Notes: generated by a model from the sequence alone, not told the origin. DNA of 26,961 bases from Clostridia bacterium (GCA_026001145.1 BNZN01000010.1:1-26961), one strand, 5' to 3'. Positions 16,629-25,380 are shown, numbered from the stretch's first letter. Translations and numbers: made by a program.

Positions 16629-17411
16629 ATGAATGAAGAACCTCTGATCTTTGATACTCATGTTCATTATGACGATGAGAAATTCGATTCAGATCGAGAA
16701 GACTTTCTTTCGATGCCTTCAAAACACGGTGTTTTAGGTTTTGTTAATGTTGGTGGTGATTTGAAGAGTTCAAAGTTGGGGGTAGGTTATTCCCAGCAGT
16801 ATAAGAATGTTTATTGCTCAGTTGGAGTTCATCCACAGGAGGTGAGCGGACTGCCCAACGATTACTTGAGCGTTTTGGAAGAGCTTGGTACAAACGAAAA
16901 GGTGGTTGCGATTGGGGAAATCGGCTTGGATTATCATTCGGATTCGGGTTCCAAAAGGGAACAGATTAAATGTTTCGAGGAACAGCTGGATCTTGCTGCA
17001 AAACTTGATCTGCCGGTAATCATCCATTCGAGAGATGCGTGCCAAGACACAATGGTGATTCTTGCGAATGCTAAACCCAAAGAGTTTGTGATACATTGTT
17101 TTTCATATGGGCTTGAAACAGCTGTTGAAATTCTTGAAATGGGCGGGTTTTTAGGATTTACTGGGGTGCTCACCTTCAAAAATGCAAAGAAGGCCAATGA
17201 GGTTTTGAAAGAAACGCCGTTGGAAAGAATACTTGCCGAAACAGATTGCCCCTACATGGCGCCAGAACCGTTCCGAGGGAAGCGATGTGATTCTGGTATG
17301 TTAAGATTTGTGGTCCGGGCTATGGCAAACCAAAAACAAGAAAGTTTTGAAGAGATGGCAATAATTTTGAATGCGAATGCAAAGAGATTTTACAGAATAG
17401 TGGGGGAATAG
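16629..17411 (+). CDS. tatD: TatD-family metal-dependent DNase/hydrolase
   Basis: 260 residues, the family length. Metal-ligand motifs in order: FDTHVHYDD (DxHxH), the glutamate in AIGEIGLDYH, IIHSRDA, the HCFSYG histidine, and the ETDCPYMAPEP aspartate. These TIM-barrel enzymes are metal-dependent 3'-5' exonucleases/phosphodiesterases implicated in DNA repair; other hydrolytic roles are possible. The start ATG 16629 has only a weak AGTGAGA upstream. RecJ follows after 19 bases, consistent with a repair-oriented operon tatD-recJ-rel-MBL. Motif conservation suggests an active enzyme. Confidence 0.92.
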   Translation: MNEEPLIFDTHVHYDDEKFDSDREDFLSMPSKHGVLGFVNVGGDLKSSKLGVGYSQQYKNVYCSVGVHPQEVSGLPNDYLSVLEELGTNEKVVAIGEIGLDYHSDSGSKREQIKCFEEQLDLAAKLDLPVIIHSRDACQDTMVILANAKPKEFVIHCFSYGLETAVEILEMGGFLGFTGVLTFKNAKKANEVLKETPLERILAETDCPYMAPEPFRGKRCDSGMLRFVVRAMANQKQESFEEMAIILNANAKRFYRIVGE

Positions 17412-17430
17412 GGAACGATGGGAGAATCAT

Positions 17431-19434
17431 ATGGCATTTAAGAAATGGCAACTTATGAACGAAAATAAAGTGTTAGCTGAAAAAATCTCAAAAACAGCGG
17501 GAATTAGTATGTTTTTGGCGGAAATTCTGGTTGCAAGGGATTATGATGACGAAGGGGTATCTGGCTTGTTTGCGGCTGACGAACGCTTTGAAGACCCTTT
17601 TTTGCTTCCGGATATGGGCAAGGCGGTTGAAAGACTGAGAAGTGCGATAGAAAAAAAAGAGCGAATCATAATATTTGGTGACTATGATGTTGATGGGATT
17701 ACGTCTGTTGTTATTTTGTTTAGCTATCTTGAAAAGCATGTGGCAAATGTTAGTTACTATATCCCTGACAGAGAGAATGAGGGTTACGGCCTGAACCTTT
17801 TGGCAATCGAAAAGCTGAAACAAGAAGGTGCCGACCTGATAGTAACAGTGGATAACGGGATTGTTGCAACGGATGAGGTGAACCGTGCAAATGCTTTGGG
17901 GCTGGATGTGATAATAACTGACCACCATACAGTTCGTGGCGACCTGCCCGCTGCAGTTGCGGTTGTTGACCCAATGAGGGAGGATTACCCTGGGTTTAAG
18001 AGATTGGCCGGGGTTGCGGTTGCTTTCAAGTTGATTGTGGCAATGGAAAATGGAAAATGGGAAGATGTGTTCGAAGATTATGGTGCATTTGTCTGCATTG
18101 GGACGGTTGCCGATGTGATGCCGATCGTGGATGAAAATCGGTTTTTGGTTAAGCGTGGCCTGAAATTGTTGGAATCAACGCAAATTCCCGGCCTGCGGGC
18201 ACTTAAGAGTATTGCTGGGCTTGATGGCAAAACATTAGAGGCAAGTGATATCAGCTTTCTTTTTGCCCCGCGGATAAACGCAACAGCGAGGCTAAACTTT
18301 ACGCAACTTGCCGTTGATCTTTTGCTTTGCAAAGATGAAACCAGGTGCAATGAACTTGCTTTAGAGATTGAGAAAAAGAATATAAAGCGCAAAAAGCTCG
18401 AAAAACAGGTGTTAAATGAAGCTTATGGTTATCTTGAAAGGCATCCCGATGAACTGAACAGGAGGACGCTTGTTATAAGCAACGAGGGGTGGCATCATGG
18501 GGTGATTGGAATTGTTGCCGCAAAGATTTGCGACCACTTTTCAAAGCCATGTTTGATAATTGGCATTGACGGCGAAACAGCAAAAGGTTCTGGTCGCAGT
18601 GTGGAGGGATTTCCCCTGATAGATGCAATGAATAGCTTAGGGGATTTATTCATAAAACACGGTGGGCACAAGGTGGCGGTTGGCGTAACTCTGCTTACTG
18701 AAAAGATTGCTGAGCTGAGGGAAAGACTAGAAGCTTACGCGAAAGAAAATTTTGAAATTATGCCGATTGCCCCGCTGATAATAGACAAAGTGGCTGAAAT
18801 CGACAAATTAAGCATTCCAAACGTCAAAAGCATTGACATTCTCGCTCCATTTGGGGAAGGGAATAGGCTTCCTGTTTTTTTGCTTAAAAACTTGATGATT
18901 GGGATGATTATTCCACTTTGTGGAGGCAAATATGTTAAGTTGCGGATTGACAAACCATCGAATATTAATCTGCTGTGTTTCAAAATGACGATTGACGAGT
19001 GTATCTATTCGGTGGGGGATGTTATTGACGCAGTTGTTAGTTGCAGTTTGGACAGATATGGGGTTTGGGAACAGCTTACCGTCAAAGTGATTGATTTGCG
19101 ATTTTCGAATTTTGACCAGGAAAGGTATTTGATGAGCAGAAAGGAATATGAAAACTTTAAAAGAAACGAGGGATGTGAAAAGGTTGACCTTAAGCCCAGC
19201 AGAGATGAAATTGCTACGATCTATAGGTGCATCAGACGTGAGAAAAAACCGGGAGATGTGGATGCAACTTTTCTGAAAGCATTTAGGTTGGGGGTGGACT
19301 ATGGTAAGTTCAGGGTAATATTAGATATCCTTCTGGAACTGGAGATTATATCATTAGAAGAACATATAAAAATTAACGAGATGGACGGTAAACGCGACTT
19401 GGAAACTTCAAGGGTTTTGGCATTGTTAAATTGA
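17431..19434 (+). CDS. recJ: Single-strand-specific 5'-3' exonuclease RecJ
   Basis: 667 residues of the DHH phosphoesterase family. Motif I GDYDVDG (D84, D86, D88), motif II TVDNG (D141), motif III ITDHH (D164-H166) and motif IV GTVADVMP (D228) are all present; the DHHA1 domain has GSGRSVEGFPL and GGHKVAVG, and a C-terminal OB-like region follows. RecJ degrades single strands from the 5' end in recombination and mismatch/base-excision repair. Length is shorter than the roughly 780 residues of Bacillus RecJ but normal for Clostridia. ATG 17431 has GGGAGA five bases upstream. It is 19 bases after tatD and 12 before rel. Confidence 0.95.
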   Translation: MAFKKWQLMNENKVLAEKISKTAGISMFLAEILVARDYDDEGVSGLFAADERFEDPFLLPDMGKAVERLRSAIEKKERIIIFGDYDVDGITSVVILFSYLEKHVANVSYYIPDRENEGYGLNLLAIEKLKQEGADLIVTVDNGIVATDEVNRANALGLDVIITDHHTVRGDLPAAVAVVDPMREDYPGFKRLAGVAVAFKLIVAMENGKWEDVFEDYGAFVCIGTVADVMPIVDENRFLVKRGLKLLESTQIPGLRALKSIAGLDGKTLEASDISFLFAPRINATARLNFTQLAVDLLLCKDETRCNELALEIEKKNIKRKKLEKQVLNEAYGYLERHPDELNRRTLVISNEGWHHGVIGIVAAKICDHFSKPCLIIGIDGETAKGSGRSVEGFPLIDAMNSLGDLFIKHGGHKVAVGVTLLTEKIAELRERLEAYAKENFEIMPIAPLIIDKVAEIDKLSIPNVKSIDILAPFGEGNRLPVFLLKNLMIGMIIPLCGGKYVKLRIDKPSNINLLCFKMTIDECIYSVGDVIDAVVSCSLDRYGVWEQLTVKVIDLRFSNFDQERYLMSRKEYENFKRNEGCEKVDLKPSRDEIATIYRCIRREKKPGDVDATFLKAFRLGVDYGKFRVILDILLELEIISLEEHIKINEMDGKRDLETSRVLALLN

Positions 19435-19446
19435 TTTGGGAAAAGC

Positions 19447-21672
19447 ATGGTTGTTGGAGGGGGTGGAGCAAAATTGGATGAGCTACTTGAAGATTTGGTT
19501 TCAACCATAAAGAAATATAAAAAGAATTTGAATTTAAATCAGATAAAAAAGGCATACCTGTTTGCAAAAGAAGCGCATGGGGATCAGATGAGGCATTCCG
19601 GTGAACTTTATATAACCCATCCTGTTAATGTGGCCAAAATTTTGATAATAGAATTAGGCATGGATGTGCAGACGATTGTTGCCGCTATTTTGCACGATGT
19701 TCTAGAAGATACCCCGGTTAGCTACGATGAAATAAAGAAAAATTTCTCGGAAGAAATTGCATATTTGGTCAATGGGGTCACAAAGTTGAGCACGATGAAA
19801 TATGGCAGCAAAGAAGAAAGCCAGGCGGAAAATATTCGCAAAATGTTTGTGGCCATGGCAGAGAATCACCGTGTGATAATAATAAAATTGGCAGATAGAC
19901 TGCACAATATGCGTACAATTAAATTTGTTAGAACAGAAAAACAGCTTGAAAAAGCTCGCGAAACAATGGAAATTTATGCACCACTTGCACACAGATGTGG
20001 GATCAGAGGGATTAAGGAAGAGCTTGAGGATCTGTCGGTTAGGGTATTAGATCCATATGCATGCGAGCAAATTGAGGAATATTTGGCGATAAACAAGAAA
20101 GCAAGGCAAGCCCTTTTGGATAGCATAAAGAAGAAGATCGAGGATCGGTTGGCTGGGGAAAACATAAAAAGTACGATAGAGGCAAGAGTGAAAAGCATAT
20201 ATGGTATTTACAAAAAGGCATACGAAGGCGATCGGCAATTTGAGGAAATATATGATATCTATGCGATTAGAATCATTTTGGATGCCGAGCTCGCATGTTA
20301 TAACATATTCGGAATTATTCATGATATGTTTACTCCAATTCCCAGCAGATTTAAAGATTACATATCAACTCCCAAATCTAACATGTATCGGTCGTTGCAC
20401 ACAACCGTGATGGAAGATTCGGTGCCAGTTGAAATTCAAATCAGAACCTTGGAGATGCATCATACTGCCGAATATGGAATTGCTGCACATTGGAAATATA
20501 AAGTCGGGTTGACCGGCACAAAAAAAGACGAGTTTGAAAAAGGTTTTGAGTGGGTAAGGCACTTCCTGGAAAGACAACAGGATTCGGGCGGAGCGGACGA
20601 ATTAATCTCTTCAATTAAGTCGGATTTCATTCCGGACGAGATTTTTGTTTTTACTCCCAAGGGTGATGTAAAGAGCTTGCCAAAGGGGGCAACGGTAATA
20701 GATTTTGCATATTCCATCCATACTGATGTGGGTAACCACACAATTGGAGCCAAAGTTGATGGCAGAATGGTTGCACTTGACCATGTTGTTAAAACTGGGG
20801 AAGTTGTTGAAGTAATCACGAATGAGAAATCAAAAGGCCCAAGTAAAAACTGGTTGAAAATTGTTAAAAGCAGCGAAGCCAGGAGCAAGATCAAAAATTG
20901 GTTCAAAACTGTAAATAGAGAAGAAAATGTGGCGGAGGGAAAACATGAATTTATCAGGGAACTAAAAAAGAACTTGGTTACTCTTACGGGGGAGCAGATT
21001 GAGAATTTTGTTGCGGAAATAGCGGCGTACAACAAATTCAAGACGAATGACGAATTTTATGCGGCACTTGGGTATGGTGGTATTTCCCTTTTCAAAATCA
21101 TGCCGGGAGTGAAAGAGCTGTTTCAAAAGAAATATCGAAGCCGCAATAAAACGCAAAGAACAGAAGAATCAGAATCACCGAACAAAACAAAAAGGGGCAA
21201 ATGCGTTGTTATCGAAAATATAGAAGACTGTTTGGTTAATTTTGCGAAATGTTGTGATCCAGTGCCGGGTGATGAGATTATTGGGTTTGTTACCAGAGGG
21301 CATGGTGTTTCTGTTCACAAAAAAGACTGTAAGAATGCTAAATTGTTCGAAGATGTGGAGCAAAGGGCGAGATGGGTAAGTGCAAAATGGTACTCAGGTG
21401 AAATAAAGGGCAAATTTGGCACAGGCATAGAGGTGATCAGTTATAATAGATCAGAGGCGTTTGCGTCAGTTGTTTCTCAGATTACAAATTCCAAATTGTT
21501 GATGCGTTCGGTTGTCGCAAAAGAAATTGAAGGGCACAAGATTCTGATGCGGTTCAGCACTAACGTTAGCGGTTTGACACAACTCAACAAGATTATCGGA
21601 GAGATTATGGTGCTGCCGGGGATTATTTCAGCAAAAAGAATATCATCCAATTTGGTTAATGAAAAAAAATAA
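19447..21672 (+). CDS. rel: Bifunctional (p)ppGpp synthetase/hydrolase Rel
   Basis: 741 residues with complete architecture: HD hydrolase domain (HSGELYITHP, H83-D84 in LHDVLEDT, ADRLHNMRT with D150), synthetase domain (RVKSIYGIYKK; the EIQIRTLEMHHTAEYGIAAHW region), TGS domain (about 393-455, IFVFTPKGDVKSLP), zinc-finger/CC region (CCDPVPGDEIIGF) and C-terminal ACT domain. It makes and degrades the stringent-response alarmone; both active sites look intact. ATG 19447 has only a weak GGGA upstream. The codons after it (GGAGGGGGTGG) are a strong ribosome site for TTG 19474, so translation may really begin MDELLEDL, which fits the family N-terminus better. Overlap of an upstream ATG (21659) of the next frame with its stop. 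Confidence 0.95.
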   Translation: MVVGGGGAKLDELLEDLVSTIKKYKKNLNLNQIKKAYLFAKEAHGDQMRHSGELYITHPVNVAKILIIELGMDVQTIVAAILHDVLEDTPVSYDEIKKNFSEEIAYLVNGVTKLSTMKYGSKEESQAENIRKMFVAMAENHRVIIIKLADRLHNMRTIKFVRTEKQLEKARETMEIYAPLAHRCGIRGIKEELEDLSVRVLDPYACEQIEEYLAINKKARQALLDSIKKKIEDRLAGENIKSTIEARVKSIYGIYKKAYEGDRQFEEIYDIYAIRIILDAELACYNIFGIIHDMFTPIPSRFKDYISTPKSNMYRSLHTTVMEDSVPVEIQIRTLEMHHTAEYGIAAHWKYKVGLTGTKKDEFEKGFEWVRHFLERQQDSGGADELISSIKSDFIPDEIFVFTPKGDVKSLPKGATVIDFAYSIHTDVGNHTIGAKVDGRMVALDHVVKTGEVVEVITNEKSKGPSKNWLKIVKSSEARSKIKNWFKTVNREENVAEGKHEFIRELKKNLVTLTGEQIENFVAEIAAYNKFKTNDEFYAALGYGGISLFKIMPGVKELFQKKYRSRNKTQRTEESESPNKTKRGKCVVIENIEDCLVNFAKCCDPVPGDEIIGFVTRGHGVSVHKKDCKNAKLFEDVEQRARWVSAKWYSGEIKGKFGTGIEVISYNRSEAFASVVSQITNSKLLMRSVVAKEIEGHKILMRFSTNVSGLTQLNKIIGEIMVLPGIISAKRISSNLVNEKK

Positions 21673-21748
21673 GAAGAGTTTCTTTGGTTTCTTATTTTTT
21701 CTGAATTGTTTCAAACATACTTTACCTTCGAAAAGGAGATCGACATAT

Positions 21749-22339
21749 TTGGAGATAAAGCGTATTGTTACCGGTAAATTGCGAGAGAATTGTTATGTTT
21801 TGCTAAGTGCTGAACATGCAGCGATAATAGATCCCGGAGATGATTTTGAGTCGATTAACAGCACTTTAATAGGTGCGACGCCCGAACTCATTTTGCTCAC
21901 GCATGGCCATTATGATCACGTTGGGGCTGTGAAAGCACTTGTGGCACAATATAAAGCTGCTAAGATTTGTATTGGAATGTTTGATGCTGAACTCTTGCAA
22001 GCCCCCGAAAAAAATATGAGCTTGTGGGGGGATCAGGTGGTGAGTGATATCTGTGCGGATGTGCTGCTGCATGATGGTGATTTGATAGATTTTTTGGGGA
22101 ATAGCATAAAAGTTATTGAAACGCCAGGGCACACTAAGGGGAGTGTTTGTTATTGGGTTGAAGGTATTTTGTTTAGTGGAGACACTTTGTTTAAAGGAGC
22201 GATTGGACGAACGGATCTTTATGGAGGGGATAGTGCGAGCTTAATCAAATCACTCGAAAAGCTGCGGCAATTGGATTCAACTACGATTGTGTATCCGGGA
22301 CATGGGCTCAAGACAACCATAGGTGCTGAGTTTTTTTGA
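21749..22339 (+). CDS. MBL-fold metallo-hydrolase (glyoxalase II-like)
   Basis: 196 residues from TTG 21749, chosen because AAAAGGAGAT ends eight bases before it and the family begins like MEIKRIVTGKLRENCYVL; the frame is open from ATG 21659, overlapping rel, but those 30 residues are unlike the family. Metal ligands: H52, H54, D56 and H57 (THGHYDHVG), H128 (TPGHTKGS), D145 (SGDTLF) and H185 (YPGHG). Short members such as YcbL hydrolyse thioesters like S-lactoylglutathione; without a glutathione context the substrate here is open. Often placed directly after rel and D-Tyr-tRNA deacylase genes in Firmicutes; here the deacylase is not present. R6 follows. Confidence 0.88.
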   Translation: MEIKRIVTGKLRENCYVLLSAEHAAIIDPGDDFESINSTLIGATPELILLTHGHYDHVGAVKALVAQYKAAKICIGMFDAELLQAPEKNMSLWGDQVVSDICADVLLHDGDLIDFLGNSIKVIETPGHTKGSVCYWVEGILFSGDTLFKGAIGRTDLYGGDSASLIKSLEKLRQLDSTTIVYPGHGLKTTIGAEFF

Positions 22340-22346
22340 TGAGTTA

Positions 22347-22560
22347 TTTCTTTGCTTCTCAAGTATTTCGAAATTTGTAACAAATTCGCTTATTTTCACG
22401 TGCTTTCCAAACACTCCGAGATTCTAAGTACATCGCTTTCTCGAACTTTTTTGTGTTTTGACAAAAAAGTTCCAAAAAAACAAACCAGAGAGGGAATTGC
22501 GATTTTCCCTCTCTGGGCTCTCCCTTGAAACGCTTTTGCCAAAGTTTAGGTTTGTTGTTT
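22347..22560 (+). repeat. Interspersed multi-hairpin repeat, copy R6 (forward, two leader modules)
   Basis: First leader module carries a stem AATTTG-TAA-CAAATT (22372-22386), second module near 22401, H1 at 22443-22472, H2 at 22485-22516, and the tail TCCCTTGAAACGCTTTTGCC. H1 and H2 arms are identical to R2. Confidence 0.9.
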
Positions 22561-22639
22561 TAAAATTTTTTGTTGAAACGTGTCGAAAAATCATAAATAC
22601 GGGTTTTTAACACAAGATAAATCGATGGAGGTTATGTTA

Positions 22640-23860
22640 ATGGAAGTTTATGAAGAACTGAAAAGAAGAGGGCTGATTGCGCAGGTTACAAATGAGGATG
22701 CCATCAAAGAGCTGATAGATAGCGGGAAAGCCGTCTTCTACATCGGGTTTGATGCAACAGCGGATAGCTTGCATGTGGGACATTTTCTTCAATTTGTGGT
22801 TATAAACTGGTTGCAGCGTGCCGGCAATCAATTTATTGCTTTGCTTGGTACCGGAACCACACTTATCGGCGACCCCACAGGGAAGACGGATATGAGGAAG
22901 ATGCTTTCCAAAGATGAGATAGATCACAATGCAAATTGCTTTAAGAACCAAATGGAAAAATATATAAACAAAAATGCTTCAACGTTCGTTAAGAACGGTG
23001 ACTGGCTTTGTGATCTGAAATATTTGGAGTTGCTTCGCGAAATAGGCGCTCACTTTTCGGTCAATCGCATGCTAACTGCAGAATGTGTGAAAACAAGGTT
23101 GGAGCGTGGTCTTTCGTTTTTAGAATTCAATTATGTAATCATGCAGAGCTATGATTTTTTGCACTTGCACCGTGAATATGGTTGCAACCTGCAATTCGGT
23201 GGTGACGATCAGTGGTCAAACATTTTGGGTGGCGTGGATTTGGTGCGGCGTGTGGATCAAAATGAAGTTTATGGGATGACTTTCACATTGCTCGTGACAA
23301 GTGATGGCAAAAAGATGGGCAAAACTGAAAAGGGAGCGCTGTGGCTGGATGAAAACAAGCTTTCGGTTTATGATTTTTTTCAATATTGGCGGAATGTTGG
23401 GGATTCTGAAGTTTTTAAATGCCTTAAATTTCTCACTTTTCTTCCGATTGAAGAGATTGAAGAAATGGAACGAAATAACGAAGAAATTAACAGATGCAAA
23501 GAGATTTTAGCATTCGAAGTGACAAAACTGGTTCATGGTGAAGAGAAGGCAGGCATTGCCATGGAAACTGCAAGGGCAGTTTTCAGCGGAGATATGGCGG
23601 CTTTGAATATGCCAAGTTTGATTTTGCACCCGAATGATTTTGAAGATGGACAGATCGAGTTGGCATTAGTGCTTGTTAAGTTGGGTCTCACAAAATCTAA
23701 AAGTGAGGCAAGAAGATTAATTGAACAAGGCGGGATAAAAATTGATGACCAAGAGGTTGAAGAAGTGAATTGCAAAATCGCTCAGGCGACACTTGCACAA
23801 AAAGATGTTGTGATAAAAAAGGGGAAAAAAGTGTTTTTTAAACTGATTTTGGGCGAATAA
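22640..23860 (+). CDS. tyrS: Tyrosyl-tRNA synthetase
   Basis: 406 residues, class I aminoacyl-tRNA synthetase charging tRNA-Tyr. The HIGH-type motif is HVGHF, the KMSKS-type loop is KMGKTEKGALWL, and QFGGDDQWSNILGG is the tyrosine/ATP site (TyrRS subfamily). A C-terminal S4 RNA-binding domain covers about 340-400 (LTKSKSEARRLIEQGGIKI). GGAGG at 22627-22631 lies eight bases before ATG 22640, which I choose over GTG 22580 and ATG 22634. No T-box leader is visible, in contrast to many Firmicutes tyrS genes; R6 occupies the space upstream. Confidence 0.95.
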   Translation: MEVYEELKRRGLIAQVTNEDAIKELIDSGKAVFYIGFDATADSLHVGHFLQFVVINWLQRAGNQFIALLGTGTTLIGDPTGKTDMRKMLSKDEIDHNANCFKNQMEKYINKNASTFVKNGDWLCDLKYLELLREIGAHFSVNRMLTAECVKTRLERGLSFLEFNYVIMQSYDFLHLHREYGCNLQFGGDDQWSNILGGVDLVRRVDQNEVYGMTFTLLVTSDGKKMGKTEKGALWLDENKLSVYDFFQYWRNVGDSEVFKCLKFLTFLPIEEIEEMERNNEEINRCKEILAFEVTKLVHGEEKAGIAMETARAVFSGDMAALNMPSLILHPNDFEDGQIELALVLVKLGLTKSKSEARRLIEQGGIKIDDQEVEEVNCKIAQATLAQKDVVIKKGKKVFFKLILGE

Positions 23861-23882
23861 CACTTTATTTGGAGGCAAAAAG

Positions 23883-24125
23883 ATGAGATTGGATAAATAT
23901 CTTAAGGTATCGCGGATTGTGAAAAGAAGGACTATTGCGAATGAGCTTTGCGATGCGGGTAAAATTAGTGTGAACGGTAAAGTTACAAAGGCATCTTATG
24001 AGGTTAAAGAGGGGGATGTTTTGGTTCTGAAATTGGCCGGGAAAGAGCAAAAATTTAAGGTTCTTAAGATTTTGGAGCATGTCCCCAAAGATGCTGCAAA
24101 AGACCTGTTTGAGGTGATTACATAG
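23883..24125 (+). CDS. rqcP: S4-domain ribosome quality-control protein RqcP (YabO-like)
   Basis: 80 residues, almost entirely one S4 RNA-binding domain. The start MRLDKYLKVSRIVKRRTIA and DAGKISVNGKVTKASYEVKEGD match the RqcP/YabO pattern. In Bacillus this protein binds 50S-peptidyl-tRNA complexes and helps RqcH add C-terminal alanine tails to stalled chains. ATG 23883 has GGAGG seven bases upstream; it is 22 bases after tyrS, so probably in the same transcript. The distinct family Hsp15 is longer at the C-terminus, so RqcP is preferred. Confidence 0.85.
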   Translation: MRLDKYLKVSRIVKRRTIANELCDAGKISVNGKVTKASYEVKEGDVLVLKLAGKEQKFKVLKILEHVPKDAAKDLFEVIT

Positions 24126-24190
24126 CGGTTTTGTGAGCGTATTTTTCATTTTTCAAAAACACCGTCATAAGCTTCAAAAAAGCGAAAAAA

Positions 24191-24241
24191 CATCAAAAAA
24201 GTGCATTTTTTTGAATCGTACTATGCAACTTTTTTTTGATG
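24191..24241. terminator. AT-rich hairpin, likely terminator between rqcP and the tRNA operon
   Basis: CATCAAAAAAGTGCA (24191-24205) pairs with TGCAACTTTTTTTTGATG (24224-24241) with a few unpaired bases. T-runs on both strands fit a bidirectional terminator separating rqcP from the tRNA promoter. The rest of 24126-24259 is AT-rich without a gene. Confidence 0.5.
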
Positions 24242-24259
24242 CATTGCTTCTTTACTGAG

Positions 24260-24288
24260 TTGACAAAACGAGAGGGCGTGTGTATAAT
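24260..24288 (+). promoter_or_regulatory. Consensus sigma-A promoter of the tRNA cluster
   Basis: TTGACA (24260-24265), 17-base spacer, TATAAT (24283-24288), both hexamers perfect. Typical of stable-RNA operons; transcription would begin about 24295, some 18 bases before tRNA-Val. Confidence 0.92.
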
Positions 24289-24312
24289 GGTGGAGGTTCG
24301 AAAATTTGGGAT

Positions 24313-24388
24313 GGGAGCATAGCTCAGCTGGTAGAGCATCTGCCTTACAAGCAGGAGGTCACAGGTTCGAGCCCTGTTGCTCCCACCA
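24313..24388 (+). tRNA. tRNA-Val (anticodon UAC)
   Basis: 76 bases with encoded CCA; acceptor GGGAGCA/TGCTCCC, anticodon loop CTTACAA, T-loop GGTTCGAGCC. First gene of the six-tRNA cluster. Confidence 0.95.
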
Positions 24389-24393
24389 GTTGC

Positions 24394-24470
24394 GGCCCGG
24401 TAGTTCAGTTGGTTAGAACGCTAGCCTGTCACGCTAGAGGTCGTGGGTTCGAGCCCCATCCGGGTCGCCA
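24394..24470 (+). tRNA. tRNA-Asp (anticodon GUC)
   Basis: 77 bases with encoded CCA; acceptor GGCCCGG/CCGGGTC, with one G-U pair, anticodon loop with CCTGTCACG, T-arm GGGTTCGAGCCC. Five bases after tRNA-Val. Confidence 0.95.
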
Positions 24471-24488
24471 GAGTAGGGCATCCTTTTT

Positions 24489-24564
<76 letters not shown>

Positions 24565-24575
24565 ATTTTGATTTT

Positions 24576-24651
24576 GCGGATTTAGCTCACCCGGTAGAGC
24601 GCCACCTTGCCAAGGTGGAGGTAGCGAGTTCGAGTCTCGTAATCCGCTCCA
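24576..24651 (+). tRNA. tRNA-Gly (anticodon GCC)
   Basis: 76 bases with encoded CCA; acceptor GCGGATT/AATCCGC, anticodon arm CCACC-TTGCCAA-GGTGG. Nearly identical to the following tRNA-Gly. Confidence 0.95.
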
Positions 24652-24684
24652 ATTTTTGTTTTTTGCGGGCTTTGGCTTTCACCT

Positions 24685-24760
24685 GCGGATTTAGCTCACC
24701 TGGTAGAGCGCCACCTTCCCAAGGTGGAGGTAGCGAGTTCGAGCCTCGTAATCCGCTCCA
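24685..24760 (+). tRNA. tRNA-Gly (anticodon CCC)
   Basis: 76 bases with encoded CCA; same acceptor and arms as tRNA-Gly(GCC), but anticodon loop TTCCCAA. Differs from the GCC gene at only three positions (one in the D-loop, wobble base 34, one in the T-loop). Confidence 0.95.
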
Positions 24761-24765
24761 GTTGC

Positions 24766-24840
<75 letters not shown>

Positions 24841-24872
24841 ACACTTACAAAAATTCTCCTTGGTTTGCACTT

Positions 24873-24918
24873 CAGGCGAGGGTTGTTTTTTGTTCACATT
24901 TCAATCGCCTGGGTTTTT
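24873..24918 (+). terminator. Candidate terminator of the tRNA cluster
   Basis: CAGGCGA (24873-24879) pairs with TCGCCTG (24905-24911), followed by GGTTTTTAATT. The 25-base loop is long for a terminator. Confidence 0.45.
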
Positions 24919-25008
24919 AATTAAGAACTTAGGCAACATAGCAAACTCGACGATATGTATTTTTCGATATGATGTATTCTGTCAAAAATAATTTTGGAGG
25001 GGATGTTA

Positions 25009-25284
25009 ATGGTGGCTAATGTGAAGCTCGGTGTAAAGTTTTTGGAAGTTTCAGTGGGGGAGTTATTTGAAATCAATGGGGGCATGGACGAGGAAGAAGT
25101 TGGATTTGCTCATCTTTACAGACACCACTGGAATGTGGCGGATGAACGCCGGCGGCAGCAGAAAGCAGAACGGAAAGCCGGAGAGAAGGCAAGCAGACAA
25201 GAGGAAAAGAGGCAAACCAGAAGTAGGATTGCAAAACACCGCTTTCAGAATTCTTCCCTTGGACGCTTTTCCCCACGGCAGTAG
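25009..25284 (+). CDS. Double-glycine-leader peptide precursor 1 (putative bacteriocin/secreted peptide)
   Basis: 91 residues from ATG 25009; GGAGGGG (24996-25002) ends six bases before it. The N-terminus is a double-glycine leader: VSVGELFEINGG ends at residue 25, matching the LSxxELxxIxGG pattern cut by C39 peptidase domains of peptide ABC transporters. The predicted mature part (66 residues) starts MDEEEVGF, then HLYRHHW, and continues as a highly charged, mostly basic helix (ERRRQQKAERKAGEK). Leader and HLY-to-RQQ region are shared with the gene at 25599, confirming this frame. The last about 13 residues (NSSLGRFSPRQ) are encoded by a remnant of the interspersed repeat and are absent in the paralogue. 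No modification enzyme or C39 transporter is in the window. Secreted antimicrobial, signal or other peptide: unknown. Confidence 0.72.
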   Translation: MVANVKLGVKFLEVSVGELFEINGGMDEEEVGFAHLYRHHWNVADERRRQQKAERKAGEKASRQEEKRQTRSRIAKHRFQNSSLGRFSPRQ

Positions 25285-25310
25285 GTTTTTTGCTTAAAGT
25301 GTAGGTTTTT
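25233..25310 (+). repeat. Relic of the interspersed repeat tail overlapping the end of peptide gene 1
   Basis: CACCGCTTTC (25239-25248) resembles the CATCGCTTTC preceding H1, and TTCCCTTGGACGCTTTT (25255-25271) plus GTAGGTTTTTTG resemble the repeat tail TCCCTTGAAACGCTTTT...TAGGTTTTTTG. Both hairpins are missing. Weak but collinear match. Confidence 0.45.
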
Positions 25311-25380
25311 TGTCTTGTTTTCGCGCTATGATTTTTTGCAAAATTGTTTTCGAAAATTTAATTTATTGTTTACATCTCAG

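Noticed and set aside
22340..22639. T-box leader before tyrS (and before hisS)
   Set aside because: No T-box consensus or specifier stem is seen; the space before tyrS is taken by R6.
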